Notes: generated by a model not told the origin, from the letters alone. A stretch of DNA of 64,000 bases from Sphingobacteriales bacterium (GCA_016235125.1 JACRLZ010000002.1:930001-994000), one strand, 5' to 3'; counted from the stretch's first letter, positions 8,396 to 18,324 are shown. Program-made: numbers and translations.

Positions 8396-8428
8396 ATATT
8401 CCCGTCGCTCACAAGGAGAACGGGAATA
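8396..8428. terminator. Hairpin between convergent genes, possible bidirectional terminator
   Basis: TATTCCCGT/ACGGGAATA stem with a 14-base loop between the small gene ending at 8360 and the opposing gene ending at 8454. The T-runs are short, so termination strength is uncertain. Confidence 0.5.
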
Positions 8429-8453
8429 AGGGCAGTTAGTTACGGTTTTATTA

Positions 8454-8609
8454 TTACATAATATCCAACGCCTTTACAAAAGACGTGGCAGTGAATGGAA
8501 GAATCAAAGTAAGCCACTCCCAATGGCTGTAGATGGCAAAAATCAAACCCGCTGTTGAAATAAGGAATAGCAACCACCAGAGACCTTTATACTTCTTTGT
8601 TTGTTCCAT
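8454..8609 (-). CDS. Very small two-segment membrane protein (51 aa)
   Basis: MEQTKKYKGLWWLLFLISTA followed by GLIFAIYSHWEWLTLILPFT. A basic N-terminus plus two hydrophobic stretches give a likely two-helix inner-membrane miniprotein. A longer open frame extends upstream to 8774, but it would overlap the end of the gene at 8696-9226 and has a non-hydrophobic lead with no family look, so the internal ATG is preferred. Same strand as the next membrane protein and probably cotranscribed. Function unknown. Confidence 0.5.
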   Translation of the reverse strand: MEQTKKYKGLWWLLFLISTAGLIFAIYSHWEWLTLILPFTATSFVKALDIM

Positions 8610-8695
8610 GTATAAAAATTTTACGTTTAATATGCCGAAGCCCGGCGAAGGCGTGGCAAAAATAGGCCAGGCGTTCAAAAAGAAAAAAATAGTTT

Positions 8696-9226
8696 TCAAC
8701 TGTTCTGAATGGGATTCTTTTTGAATAAAAGGATCGGGATTGCAAGTGTGGCTCCTGTCAAAGCAATAATCCACTTTGAAGCTACAATAAAATGATAAAG
8801 GCCAAATTCATTTCCAATAACAGGATCATTGATCCACTTAAGCAGGCTCAGGTTTTCAAAAACATCACAACCCCAGGCAGGAAGTTGCAATAAAGCAAAT
8901 GCCAATAAAAATTTTCTGACTGCGGCAGAATTGACTTTTTTCCTTGCCATCATGCACAAGGCTGTAATGCCCGGATATACCCCCGCCATAAACACAAAAT
9001 CAAAATTCAGGTGATACCGCAGAATAGTTTTTACATGTTCATCAAGCCCGGAAAGTATGGTAATTACTTTCTCTTTGGGATAGCTTATCTCCAGACCTAT
9101 AATCGTAAAAAGCCGGCCACTCTGTATAAAATCCCCTTCCATCCATTTCATGCAGAAAGCCGTGCCTGTAAAAAGCCCGAGGCAGCACCAAAACAACATT
9201 TTCCACCTATCCGTATTCTTATTCAT
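8696..9226 (-). CDS. Hypothetical integral membrane protein
   Basis: 176 residues with about four hydrophobic segments: LFWCCLGLFTGTAFC near the N-terminus, a central FVFMAGVYPGITALC, FLLAFALLQLPAWGC, and IIALTGATLAIPILL at the C-terminus. The acidic/aromatic stretch between the third and fourth helices (ENLSLLKWIND) is conserved-looking. No named family recognised. Followed 87 bp downstream on the same strand by the 51-aa membrane miniprotein. Confidence 0.65.
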   Translation of the reverse strand: MNKNTDRWKMLFWCCLGLFTGTAFCMKWMEGDFIQSGRLFTIIGLEISYPKEKVITILSGLDEHVKTILRYHLNFDFVFMAGVYPGITALCMMARKKVNSAAVRKFLLAFALLQLPAWGCDVFENLSLLKWINDPVIGNEFGLYHFIVASKWIIALTGATLAIPILLFKKNPIQNS

Positions 9227-9289
9227 GCGTTTAATAAGTTTTTTTAGAAATAAAACACTAACCTAATTACTTTTTTCTATTTTCGTACA

Positions 9290-9307
9290 AATGTGTTCTT
9301 GGAACAC
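9290..9307. promoter_or_regulatory. Short inverted repeat upstream of the glucanotransferase gene
   Basis: TGTGTTC-TTG-GAACACA, a 7-bp stem 32 bp before the start codon at 9340 and close behind a possible TATTTTCG -7 box. Could be an operator or an mRNA leader hairpin. Confidence 0.35.
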
Positions 9308-9339
9308 ATCCAATTCACCTAACCACGACAACGATTGCC

Positions 9340-12033
9340 ATGAGGCTGCAGTTTTATTTACGTTTTCATACTGAGTTTGGCCAAAGCCTGTGGATAACGG
9401 GTAATGCAGAAGAACTTGGAAACAATGATCCGGGTAAAGCTGTTCCAATGGAGTATTTGAATGAGGATATCTGGGAATGCAGCCTGGAATTGAAGAAAAG
9501 AGACAGGGAGTCGCCCTTTTGCTACAGGTATTTTTTGAAAAATAAGGATGCCGAACTTCTTTACGAATGGGGCAATGACAGGCTGATTGAATTTGAAAAG
9601 AATACCAATGAAATTCACCTGGTAGATACATGGAATAATGCCGGGGAATATGAAAATGTTTTTTATTCTGATGCCTTTAAAAATGTACTGCTTAAAACAA
9701 AGAGCCGGGATGATAAAACAAAGCAGAATAAAAAGCATACCCATGTTTTCAAAGTAAAAGCTCCATTGCTGAGAAAAGGTGAGCAGATTTGCCTTCTTGG
9801 TACCGGTAAATCACTGAAAGAATGGAATGAAGATAAACCGGTTTTATTATCAAAGGATGGTGACTGGTGGGTGAAAAAACTTGACCTCTCTGATTCGGAT
9901 TTCCCCGTAGCATATAAATATGGAGTGTATGATGGAAGGGAGAAAAAGTTTATCCGGTATGAAGAAGGGAATAACAGGCTGATCTATAGCAATGCTTCCA
10001 AAAAAAAAATAACCATTCTGCACGACGGATTTATTCATTTACCAAACAATACCTGGAAAGGGGCAGGTGTTGCAATCCCTGTTTTCAGCCTCAGAAGTAA
10101 AGAGGGTTTTGGCGTAGGCGAATTTACTGATATCAAATTATTGGTTGATTGGGCCAAAGCCACAGGATTGAAATTAATACAATTGCTGCCGGTTAATGAT
10201 ACCAGCAGTACTTACAGTTGGACGGATTCGTATCCTTATTCCGCCATATCCGCATTTGCTTTGCATCCTATTTATATCAATCTCTGGCAGCTGGCGGGAA
10301 ATGAATTTGCAGATCAGCTTGACTCACTGAAGGAAAAACAAAGAGAGTTGAATGAGAAGACTGTGGTTGACTATGAAGAAGTGATAAAATTCAAGATTTC
10401 AGTACTAAAGGAGCTATATGAGGCAATGCATCAGGAATGTTTTGCATCAGATGATTACAAACATTTTTTCAGAAAAAACAAACACTGGCTTGAGTCATTT
10501 GCAGCTTTCAGCTTTTTCCGTGATAAGTATGGCAGTTCAAACTTTGAAGAATGGAAAAGCAACAACACATACAATAAAGACGAAATAGACCAATTGGTTT
10601 CTCCGGGATCGCAGGACTTTAAGGAAGCAGGCTTCTATTTCTTCACCCAATTTCATCTTCACCTTCAGCTTAAGGAAGCAGTAGACTATGCTCATAAAAA
10701 AGGTATTGTGCTGAAAGGGGATATCCCAATCGGGATTTCAAGAAGCAGTTGCGATGCATGGGTGGCGCCTGAATTATATAATATGTGCTGGCAGGCCGGG
10801 GCTCCGCCGGATGATTTTACTGCTGTTGGACAAAACTGGGGTTTCCCGACTTACAACTGGAAAAAAATGCAGGAAGATGGTTTTTCCTGGTGGAAGCAAC
10901 GCTTCGGTCAATTGAGCAACTACTTTGATGCATTCCGTATTGATCATATTCTTGGCTTTTTCCGTATCTGGAGCATTCCTGCCAACGCCGTACAAGGCAT
11001 TATGGGAAGATTTGTGCCCTGTTTACCTGTTCATATAAATGAGTTTGGAGAAAACGCAATCTGGTTCGACTACCAGCGGTATTGCAGACCCTTTATCAAT
11101 GATGATGTGCTGGCAGAAATTTTTGCTGAAAGGGCAGAGGAGGTAAAAGAACACTTTCTTGTGCCAAATGATTTTGATGGCTATGATCTTAAATTGAAAT
11201 ACGAGACCCAGCGGCTGGTAGAAACTCATTTTGACGCACTGGAGCCAGATGAAGAAAACGAAAAACTGAAACTGGGTTTGTATGATCTTATTTCCAATGT
11301 GATCCTGTTTGATGATGAAGAATCGCAGGGCGAAAAATTTCATTTCCGGATATCAATGGAAAAAACATCTTCATTTAGATTTCTGGAGCCGCATGTAAAG
11401 GAAAAGCTGAAAGAGTTATACATTAATTATTTCTATCGCCGGCAGGATGAATTTTGGTATAAAGAGGCCATGCATAAATTACCCCAATTAAAAGCTGCAA
11501 CGAATATGCTTGTTTGCGGTGAAGATCTTGGTATGGTTCCGCATTGTGTACCGGATGTAATGCAGCAGCTTGGTATACTGAGCCTGGAAATTCAAAGGAT
11601 GCCGAAAGACCCTAAGAAAGAATTTTTTCATCCCAACGATGCGCCATACATGTCTGTCATTACACCTTCCACTCATGATATGAGTACAATCAGGGGATGG
11701 TGGGAAGAAAGCAGGGAACGGACTCAGCATTTTTATAATGGTGTAATGGGCCAGTGGGGTGAAGCGCCGCTATATTGTGAAGCATGGATCAACAGGGCGA
11801 TTGTATTGCAGCATTTATACTCTCCGGCCATGTGGGGTATTTTCCAGTTGCAGGATATTATGGGCATGAGTGAGACCCTTCGCCGTGAAAAACCCAATGA
11901 AGAAAGGATAAACAATCCTGCTTTTGACAAGCATTACTGGCAATACCGGATGCATATCAACCTCGAAGATCTTATAAAACAAAAAGAATTCAATGAGGAA
12001 CTGAAAGGATATGTGGTGCACAGCGGCCGATAA
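9340..12033 (+). CDS. malQ: 4-alpha-glucanotransferase, DPE2-like, with two CBM20 domains (GH77)
   Basis: 897 residues. Two N-terminal starch-binding CBM20 domains are visible at about 1-105 (MRLQFYLRFHTEFGQSLWIT, then PFCYRYFLKN) and 130-235 (KGEQICLLGTGKSLKEWNED, then YKYGVYDG). The GH77 barrel follows from about 245 (GAGVAIPVFSLRSKEGFGVG). Catalytic residues can be placed: nucleophile Asp535 in DAFRIDH, acid/base Glu728 in CGEDLG, and Asp780 in STHD. The enzyme moves glucan chains between maltooligosaccharides and glycogen-like acceptors in the cytoplasm. The domain order and inserted GH77 match the plant DPE2/bacterial CBM20-GH77 type rather than the short amylomaltase. It stands alone; no glycogen genes are adjacent. 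Confidence 0.95.
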   Translation: MRLQFYLRFHTEFGQSLWITGNAEELGNNDPGKAVPMEYLNEDIWECSLELKKRDRESPFCYRYFLKNKDAELLYEWGNDRLIEFEKNTNEIHLVDTWNNAGEYENVFYSDAFKNVLLKTKSRDDKTKQNKKHTHVFKVKAPLLRKGEQICLLGTGKSLKEWNEDKPVLLSKDGDWWVKKLDLSDSDFPVAYKYGVYDGREKKFIRYEEGNNRLIYSNASKKKITILHDGFIHLPNNTWKGAGVAIPVFSLRSKEGFGVGEFTDIKLLVDWAKATGLKLIQLLPVNDTSSTYSWTDSYPYSAISAFALHPIYINLWQLAGNEFADQLDSLKEKQRELNEKTVVDYEEVIKFKISVLKELYEAMHQECFASDDYKHFFRKNKHWLESFAAFSFFRDKYGSSNFEEWKSNNTYNKDEIDQLVSPGSQDFKEAGFYFFTQFHLHLQLKEAVDYAHKKGIVLKGDIPIGISRSSCDAWVAPELYNMCWQAGAPPDDFTAVGQNWGFPTYNWKKMQEDGFSWWKQRFGQLSNYFDAFRIDHILGFFRIWSIPANAVQGIMGRFVPCLPVHINEFGENAIWFDYQRYCRPFINDDVLAEIFAERAEEVKEHFLVPNDFDGYDLKLKYETQRLVETHFDALEPDEENEKLKLGLYDLISNVILFDDEESQGEKFHFRISMEKTSSFRFLEPHVKEKLKELYINYFYRRQDEFWYKEAMHKLPQLKAATNMLVCGEDLGMVPHCVPDVMQQLGILSLEIQRMPKDPKKEFFHPNDAPYMSVITPSTHDMSTIRGWWEESRERTQHFYNGVMGQWGEAPLYCEAWINRAIVLQHLYSPAMWGIFQLQDIMGMSETLRREKPNEERINNPAFDKHYWQYRMHINLEDLIKQKEFNEELKGYVVHSGR

Positions 12034-12336
12034 GGTAATTGTTCTTCCTGATCCCGGAATGACACTAAAACAAATGCAATTCAACCATCAATTTATCTTT
12101 CAAAACAACTAAGCAGGGCTCAATCGCTTTATTCACAAGACCTGAATTATAAACCATTTTCGGCAATTATTTTAAACCAAACAGATTTATTGCTTACCGG
12201 GACCCCAGGCACTGATAAAGTGTCTGCCTGTGTGAGATTTTTTTAAATTATTTTAAAATCAGGTATAATATTAAAATAATTTTTACCTTCCCCCTAATAA
12301 AGGTATCTTTCTGTTTCACCCAAATACTAAACTGCT
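12034..12336. other. Intergenic region with AT-rich inverted repeat and putative promoter
   Basis: No gene is seen. It holds a perfect 12-bp inverted repeat (12245-12282) and a TATCTTTC box at 12304-12311, 26 bp before the start of the large HYR protein gene. The rest shows no repeat or RNA-like fold I can support. Confidence 0.6.
12245..12282. promoter_or_regulatory. Perfect 12-bp inverted repeat, candidate operator
   Basis: AAATTATTTTAA (12245-12256) and TTAAAATAATTT (12271-12282) are exact reverse complements with a 14-bp spacer, directly upstream of the putative -7 box for the 1605-residue surface protein. Consistent with a dimeric regulator site, but A/T-rich sequence makes chance more likely. 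Confidence 0.4.
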
Positions 12337-15300
12337 ATGAAAAAAATTTACCTCCTGGCATTGCTCAGTTCCTTTTTTTCAGTTGTTGCCAATGCGCAAC
12401 TTATTATCAGCGAATTCAGAGTAAGAGGCCCGAATGGAGCCAATGATGAATTCATTGAAATTTATAATGCCAGTGGTGCTAACCATACAGTGGCTGCTGT
12501 AAGTGGTACCGGATATGGTATAGCTGCTTCAGATGGAGTTACCCGCGGCACAATACCCAACGGCACGATAATTCCGGCCAAAGGTCACTACCTGCTTGTA
12601 AATTCTGTGGGATACTCTTTAGCGTCATATCCTGCAGGTAACGGTACCACAGCAACAGGCGATGCAACCTATACTACAGACATTCCGGATAATGCAGGTA
12701 TTGCCATTTTTAATAATAATACAGGGGGAGGCAGTTACACACTTGCCAACAGGATGGATGCAGTTGGCTCAACATCGGAAGCCAATGTCCTTTATAAAGA
12801 AGGATCAGGTTACCCGGCACTAACCCCATTTAGTATTGATTATTGCTGGCGTAGAAAAACCTACATCGGCCCACCCCAGGATTCAAATAATAATGCAGCA
12901 GATCTTGAATTTGATGACACCAATGGAACGTCTGCCGGTGGCGGACAGCGATTGGGAGCGCCGGGTCCTGAAAACCTATCCGCACCGCTAGCATGGTCAA
13001 CAGGTAATCTTGTAGTCAGCCTTTTGGATCAAACAGTGGCGGCCACATCGCCACCCAATATGGTCAGGGATTTTACATCTGATCCTCCGAATAACAGCAC
13101 ATTTGGAACACTTGATTTACGGTACAGGATCACTAATAATACGGGTGGAAATATTACACGGTTGAGATTCCGTATTGATTCAGTAAGCACATTTCCTTCT
13201 CCTTCAGGCCGGTCAGATTTAAGGCCCCGTACCTCTACAAGTGTTGTTGTTGCGGGAATTAATGATCCAAGTACATGTGCACCAGGAGGTACCCCATGTA
13301 GTGTAACAGTTCAGGGCACCACACTTGAGCAACCTCCTTCACAGCCTAATGGAGGAGGCTTTAATTCAAGTATGTCAGTAGGAGTAATAACTCTTGGGAC
13401 ACCTTTGGCCAATGGGGCAAGTGTGAATATCCGTTTACTTTTCGGAATCCAGCAAACCGGCTCCGTAGGGATATTATTTACACCGGAAATACTTCCGGGT
13501 ACCACTGGTACAGCTGCCGCACCTTTTGGTTTTATCGGGGCCACAGATGGACCTATTTGTACCCTTACTTGTCCGGCAAATATTACTGTAAGCAATGATC
13601 CCAATCAGTGTGGTGCAGTTGTCAATTATCCGGCGCCCACGACGAGTGGGACATGCGGAACGGTTACTTCGTCACCAGCATCGGGCTCTTTCTTCCCGGT
13701 TGGAACGACTACTGTGACAGCCAACAGTTCTGTAGGCGGAGCCAGTTGTTCTTTTACAGTTACCGTGAATGATACTCAGCCTCCGACAATTACCTGTCCT
13801 TCAAACATTATTGTATGCGGTAGCCAGGCGGTGAGTTATAGTGCAACAGCATCTGATAATTGTCCCGGCGTAACAGTTTCTTACTCTCCTGCTTCAGGCA
13901 GTGTGTTCCCTGTCGGGACAACAACTGTAACAGCTACTGCCACAGATGCATCAGGTAATACCGCTACCTGTACATTTACTGTAACTGTTAATCCGATACC
14001 GACTGTGAATCCGGTACCTAATCAAACAGTATGTCATAATGGAGCATCTACTCCGATAAACTTTACAGGTTCAGTAGTAAATACTATATACCAGTGGACG
14101 AACAATGATCCATCAATAGGACTTGCAGCCAGTGGTACTGGCAATATCGGGTCATTTATAGCTAATAATCCAGGAGCGGCACCGGTAACGGCAACAATCA
14201 CGGTGACGCCAACAACTAACAGTAACTTTTTTTCGCAGACCTTCAATTTCACAGGAGCTTTTCAAACATGGACAGTTCCTGCAGGAGTAACCTCTGTAGA
14301 TATCCAGGCCTTTGGAGCACAGGGTAATCGTAATGCCTTCAGTATAGCAGGCGGTTTAGGTGGCTCGGCTTCAGGCACACTGGCAGTAGCCCCGGGTAAT
14401 ACTCTATACATTTATGCGGGAGGAGGCAATTCAATAACAAGTAATGGAGGTTTCAACGGTGGGGGCAATGCAGGTTCCAATACCTGTCTGACTGCAATTG
14501 GTGGCGGCGGCGGCGGAGCTTCCGATGTAAGGTTGAATGTAAATGCCCTTGCCAACCGGGTGCTGGTAGCAGCAGGCGGCGGCGGAGCCGGAGGTAACAG
14601 GGTAGTGTTCTGTGGAAGGGGTACCGGTGGTGGTGGTGGTGGTGGATATTATGGTGGTGGTGGTGGCGCTGGCTGGCCGGGAGTGCCAACTGGACCCGGT
14701 CCTGTACCAACAGGTGGCACACAAGTAGCCGGCGGAGCAGGAGGTGTATCTACATTCACCTCAGCCAATAATGGCTTTCCCGGAGGTTTGGGATTTGGAG
14801 GAGCAGGGGGACCGGAAGTATCCAGTTCACAGGGTGGTTCAGCTACAGCACAACCAGGTGGCGTAGGTGGAGGGTTAATTGGAGGTAATGGTTTATATAA
14901 CACCGCAAATAACTGGACAGGTCAGAGTGGAGCCGGAGGTTCATCATACATAGGTGGAGTAACAGGTGGATTTACTTCATCAGGTGTTCGTTCAGGCAAT
15001 GGGGCGGTAACAATTTCTTACATCTTGCCTGGAGTGCCTGTGATATGTACAGGTCCATCTACAACATTTACAATAACTGTAAACCCGGGTCCGGCTATTA
15101 CCTGTCCGGGTAATGTGTCAGTACCCATTACACCGGGCCTGTGCGGAGCCATAGTAACTTATCCGCCGGCAACGGCTACAGGTATTCCTGCACCTACGAT
15201 TACTTATTCACAAGCATCCGGAACATTCTTCCCCGGAGGCACTACCACGGTAACAGCTACAGCAACCAATGTATGTGGCACAGCTACCTGTACATTTACA

Positions 15301-17154
15301 GTAACAGTGGTTGACAATGTGCCACCAGTGATCACCTGCCCGGCAAATATTACGGTCAGCAATGATCCTAATCTATGCAGTGCAGTAGTGAACTACGCAT
15401 TGCCCACTATAACTGATAACTGCCCTGACCCTGTTCAGCTTCCGGCATCATTCGCAAACCACGGAAGTGGCGGTGTATTTACTCTGCAGGGTAATACGTT
15501 ACCGGGTGGTTTATTCTTTTCAATAACTAATACGTCAAGCATTCTTCGTACGATCAAAGGTTTTGGTGTTCGCTTTGGCAACCCGGCCTTTGGTGTGGTA
15601 AATGCACCTCAGACTTTGACCGTATGGTCAAGACCAGGTACACTTACTACGGCCATTGAAAACAGTACAGCCGGATGGACCCAGCAGGGACCGCAGGTAG
15701 TTAACCCTATCCCGCCCTATTTTGCAACAGGAACAGGACCGTTGGGTATATGTAATCTGAATACACTTGTACCTATTGCACCGGGTGCTACGGCTTCGTT
15801 CTTTATACATGGACAAAGTGCTTGTCCTGTATTTAATGGCACGGTAGGTGTGATAAGCCCGCCGGTCAACAATTCAGGTTTCAGACTTACAGGCGGCACT
15901 GTATCCTTCGGTATTTTGGGATCAGCAAACCATTTCCAGCAAGGCGTAACCAATGGTATCATAAACTGTAATGTTCAGTTCCTTGAGACCACCTTAACAC
16001 AGACAACAGGTCTGCCTCCGGGTTCAGCCTTCCCGGTGGGATTGACGACCAATACATTTACAGCTACCGATGCTGCCGGCAACTCAGCGAGTTGTTCCTT
16101 CACGGTAAGAGTGAATGATACACAGGCGCCGACAGTAAGCTGTCCGGGTAACATAACTGTAACTACTCCGGTTGGTTCCTGCACTGCAGTGGTGAACTAT
16201 ACGGTGACAGCTGCCGACAACTGCCCGGGTGCTATAGCACAACTGGTATCAGGCCCTGCCAGCGGCTCAGCTTTCCCAATAGGAACAACAACTGTGACAT
16301 GGAGAGCCGTGGATGCTGCGGGTAATATATCAGGAAACTGTTCATTTACTGTAACTGTATTGGATGGACAATTACCTGTTGTTACAACAGCGCCTGCCAA
16401 CAGAACTGTATGTGTAGGCGACAACGCTACATTCAGTGTTGTATCCACCAATACGCTGAGTTATCAGTGGCAGGCATGGAATGGCAGCGCCTGGGTAAAT
16501 ATTGCAGGAGCTACCAGTTCTTCATTAACACTTACTGCAGTAACCCACAGCATGAATACAAACAGTTATCGTGTATTGGCAATAGGGCTGTGTACAACGG
16601 TAAGTTCAGCACATGCAACATTGTATGTAAATCCGCTTCCATCTGTCACACTAACTACATCCATACCGCCGGTTCTGTTACCTACCCAGAGTGTTAGCAT
16701 AACTGCTATAGTAAGCCCGGGAGGCGGAAGCTATGTATGGAGAAAGAACGGCGTAGTCATTGTTGGAGCAACAAGCAATTCAATAAGCGGATTAACTGTT
16801 GCTGATGTTGGAAGTTATACCTGCACTTATACTGACCTGAATGGATGTGTTTCCACATCTGCTCCGGTAGTAGTATCTGCACAGCAGTCTGACATCGTGT
16901 ACATTTATCCCAATCCAAATCCCGGCCAGTTCCATATCCGGTTCTATAACCAGATAAATGAGTCTTTACAGGTACTTATTTATGATACCCGGGGTGCAAT
17001 GGTTTACAGACGTCAGCTTGTTACAACCTTCCAGTACAGCGAAGTGAATGTTGACCTGCGCCATGTGCCTGCCGGACCCTATGTGGTACGGGTGCTTAAC
17101 AGCGCCGGCAAAATGATCGCTTCAAAATGGATCGTGGTTTATATACCGGAATAG
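12337..17154 (+). CDS. Giant secreted HYR / Gly-rich / Ig-like protein with T9SS sorting domain
   Basis: 1605 residues. Order by eye: signal peptide (LLALLSSFFSVVANAQ); a lamin-tail-like domain to about 165 (LIISEFRVRGPNGANDEFIE); a beta-rich region; HYR modules starting near 405 (CPANITVSNDPNQCGAVVNY) and 485; a Gly-rich domain at about 630-900 opened by FQTWTVPAGVTSVDIQAFG; further HYR modules at about 920-1090 and 1240-1345; Ig-like modules to about 1515; and a C-terminal T9SS type A domain from about 1528 (IVYIYPNPNPGQFHIRF). An expected surface adhesin or matrix protein. The Gly-rich lead-in is shared with the 432-residue protein at 4048. Similar HYR modules recur almost word for word, a source of intragenic recombination. 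Monocistronic, with a strong terminator. Confidence 0.88.
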   Translation: MKKIYLLALLSSFFSVVANAQLIISEFRVRGPNGANDEFIEIYNASGANHTVAAVSGTGYGIAASDGVTRGTIPNGTIIPAKGHYLLVNSVGYSLASYPAGNGTTATGDATYTTDIPDNAGIAIFNNNTGGGSYTLANRMDAVGSTSEANVLYKEGSGYPALTPFSIDYCWRRKTYIGPPQDSNNNAADLEFDDTNGTSAGGGQRLGAPGPENLSAPLAWSTGNLVVSLLDQTVAATSPPNMVRDFTSDPPNNSTFGTLDLRYRITNNTGGNITRLRFRIDSVSTFPSPSGRSDLRPRTSTSVVVAGINDPSTCAPGGTPCSVTVQGTTLEQPPSQPNGGGFNSSMSVGVITLGTPLANGASVNIRLLFGIQQTGSVGILFTPEILPGTTGTAAAPFGFIGATDGPICTLTCPANITVSNDPNQCGAVVNYPAPTTSGTCGTVTSSPASGSFFPVGTTTVTANSSVGGASCSFTVTVNDTQPPTITCPSNIIVCGSQAVSYSATASDNCPGVTVSYSPASGSVFPVGTTTVTATATDASGNTATCTFTVTVNPIPTVNPVPNQTVCHNGASTPINFTGSVVNTIYQWTNNDPSIGLAASGTGNIGSFIANNPGAAPVTATITVTPTTNSNFFSQTFNFTGAFQTWTVPAGVTSVDIQAFGAQGNRNAFSIAGGLGGSASGTLAVAPGNTLYIYAGGGNSITSNGGFNGGGNAGSNTCLTAIGGGGGGASDVRLNVNALANRVLVAAGGGGAGGNRVVFCGRGTGGGGGGGYYGGGGGAGWPGVPTGPGPVPTGGTQVAGGAGGVSTFTSANNGFPGGLGFGGAGGPEVSSSQGGSATAQPGGVGGGLIGGNGLYNTANNWTGQSGAGGSSYIGGVTGGFTSSGVRSGNGAVTISYILPGVPVICTGPSTTFTITVNPGPAITCPGNVSVPITPGLCGAIVTYPPATATGIPAPTITYSQASGTFFPGGTTTVTATATNVCGTATCTFTVTVVDNVPPVITCPANITVSNDPNLCSAVVNYALPTITDNCPDPVQLPASFANHGSGGVFTLQGNTLPGGLFFSITNTSSILRTIKGFGVRFGNPAFGVVNAPQTLTVWSRPGTLTTAIENSTAGWTQQGPQVVNPIPPYFATGTGPLGICNLNTLVPIAPGATASFFIHGQSACPVFNGTVGVISPPVNNSGFRLTGGTVSFGILGSANHFQQGVTNGIINCNVQFLETTLTQTTGLPPGSAFPVGLTTNTFTATDAAGNSASCSFTVRVNDTQAPTVSCPGNITVTTPVGSCTAVVNYTVTAADNCPGAIAQLVSGPASGSAFPIGTTTVTWRAVDAAGNISGNCSFTVTVLDGQLPVVTTAPANRTVCVGDNATFSVVSTNTLSYQWQAWNGSAWVNIAGATSSSLTLTAVTHSMNTNSYRVLAIGLCTTVSSAHATLYVNPLPSVTLTTSIPPVLLPTQSVSITAIVSPGGGSYVWRKNGVVIVGATSNSISGLTVADVGSYTCTYTDLNGCVSTSAPVVVSAQQSDIVYIYPNPNPGQFHIRFYNQINESLQVLIYDTRGAMVYRRQLVTTFQYSEVNVDLRHVPAGPYVVRVLNSAGKMIASKWIVVYIPE

Positions 17155-17172
17155 ATAATTTCTGTTATACCA

Positions 17173-17206
17173 AAAGCCATCCCGTTTTCAGGGATGGCTT
17201 TTTTAT
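17173..17206 (+). terminator. Rho-independent terminator
   Basis: AAAGCCATCCC/GGGATGGCTTT stem with a 7-base loop and a run of T, directly after the large HYR gene. Confidence 0.88.
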
Positions 17207-17237
17207 TTACACTATTCATATAAAAAAGATGAGAAAC

Positions 17238-17245
17238 TATCTTTG
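17238..17245 (+). promoter_or_regulatory. TATCTTTG -7 box abutting a start codon
   Basis: TATCTTTG ends 5 bp before the ATG at 17251, so the transcript is expected to start at or next to the start codon (leaderless type). Confidence 0.6.
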
Positions 17246-17250
17246 CCCGC

Positions 17251-18285
17251 ATGAGAGTTAAATACCATATTCACCAGCTTAAATTCCGACATCCTTTTAC
17301 CATTTCAAAAGGAACCAAGACACATCAGCCAACTTTCATCGTTGCGCTGGAGCATATGGGCGTTAAAGGCTATGGCGAAGCCTGTGCCATTGCCTACTAC
17401 AATATTTCTGTTGAGAAAATGGCTGAAGACCTTGAATCAAAGAAACCGTTTGTTGAGAAATTTGCATTTACTGACCCGGAACGATACTGGCATTACCTGC
17501 ATCACCTATTTCCGCAGAATAATTTCCTGGTTTGCGCTTTGGACATAGCTGCCTGGGATCTGTATGGAAAAATGAAAGGGAAAAAGCTGTATGAACTCTG
17601 GAATGGTAATATTTCAAAAAATCCTGTCACCGATTATACCATAGGGATTGATACGGTTGAAAAGATGGTAGCAAAGATGAAAGAAAAACCATGGCCGATT
17701 TATAAAATAAAAGTGGGAACGGCAGACGACATTGCAATTGTAAAAGCATTGCGGGAAAATACAGATGCAGTGCTCCGTGTGGATGCCAATGCTGCCTGGG
17801 ACCTGGAAACAGCATTGAAGCTTATCCCGCAATTGAAAGAATTAGGAGTGGAATTTGTTGAACAGCCATTGGCAAAAGATAATTGGGAAGGAATGAAGAT
17901 TTTGCATAAAGAATCTTCCTTGCCGCTTTATGCTGATGAGGCTTGTGTGTTTGAAGAGGATGTTGAAAAATGCAAAGATCATTTCCATGGCATCAATATC
18001 AAGCTTACCAAATGCAGCGGTATCACCCCGGCACGAAGGATGATTGATAAAGCAAGACAACTTGGTATGGGAGTGATGATGGGTTGTATGAATGAATCCA
18101 CCATCGGCTCAGCAGCTATTGCACATTTGCTTCCTTTTATTGATCATGTTGATATGGACGGACCATTGTTACTGGAAGAAGATATCGCTACCGGGTTAAA
18201 CTATGATTTTGGAAAAATAAGTTATTCAGATGCCCCGGGATTGGGGATCAGATATGCCGGAGTATTCAGAAAAGAAACAAAATGA
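17251..18285 (+). CDS. Dipeptide epimerase (enolase superfamily, L-Ala-D/L-Glu epimerase-like)
   Basis: 344 residues. Muconate-lactonising-type enolase fold: capping N-terminal domain, then a barrel. Visible catalytic pieces are the KxK motif at Lys152/Lys154 (YKIKVG), metal ligands Asp178 (VDANAAW), Glu near 204 (VEQPL) and Asp near 229 (YADEAC), and the opposing Lys251 (NIKLTKCSG). This combination is that of dipeptide epimerases, which racemise L-Ala-Glu-type peptides during murein peptide recycling. Substrate preference cannot be read from the sequence. The start ATG is fixed by the -7 box 5 bp upstream. Convergent with the M13 peptidase. Confidence 0.9.
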   Translation: MRVKYHIHQLKFRHPFTISKGTKTHQPTFIVALEHMGVKGYGEACAIAYYNISVEKMAEDLESKKPFVEKFAFTDPERYWHYLHHLFPQNNFLVCALDIAAWDLYGKMKGKKLYELWNGNISKNPVTDYTIGIDTVEKMVAKMKEKPWPIYKIKVGTADDIAIVKALRENTDAVLRVDANAAWDLETALKLIPQLKELGVEFVEQPLAKDNWEGMKILHKESSLPLYADEACVFEEDVEKCKDHFHGINIKLTKCSGITPARRMIDKARQLGMGVMMGCMNESTIGSAAIAHLLPFIDHVDMDGPLLLEEDIATGLNYDFGKISYSDAPGLGIRYAGVFRKETK

Positions 18286-18300
18286 TGAACAGATGAACAA

Positions 18301-18324
18301 GCCCGCCTGACCGGATGGGCAGGG
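18301..18324. repeat. CCTGCC/GGCGGG-type palindrome (R8), copy 1
   Basis: GCCCGCCTGACCGGATGGGC followed by AGGG, an imperfect palindrome between the convergent epimerase and peptidase genes. A relative is at 28021-28050. Could serve as a weak bidirectional terminator. Confidence 0.5.

Noticed and set aside
14431..14724. Antisense open frames rich in His or Thr
   Set aside because: They are shadows of the Gly-rich coding region (GGT/GGC codons read backwards).
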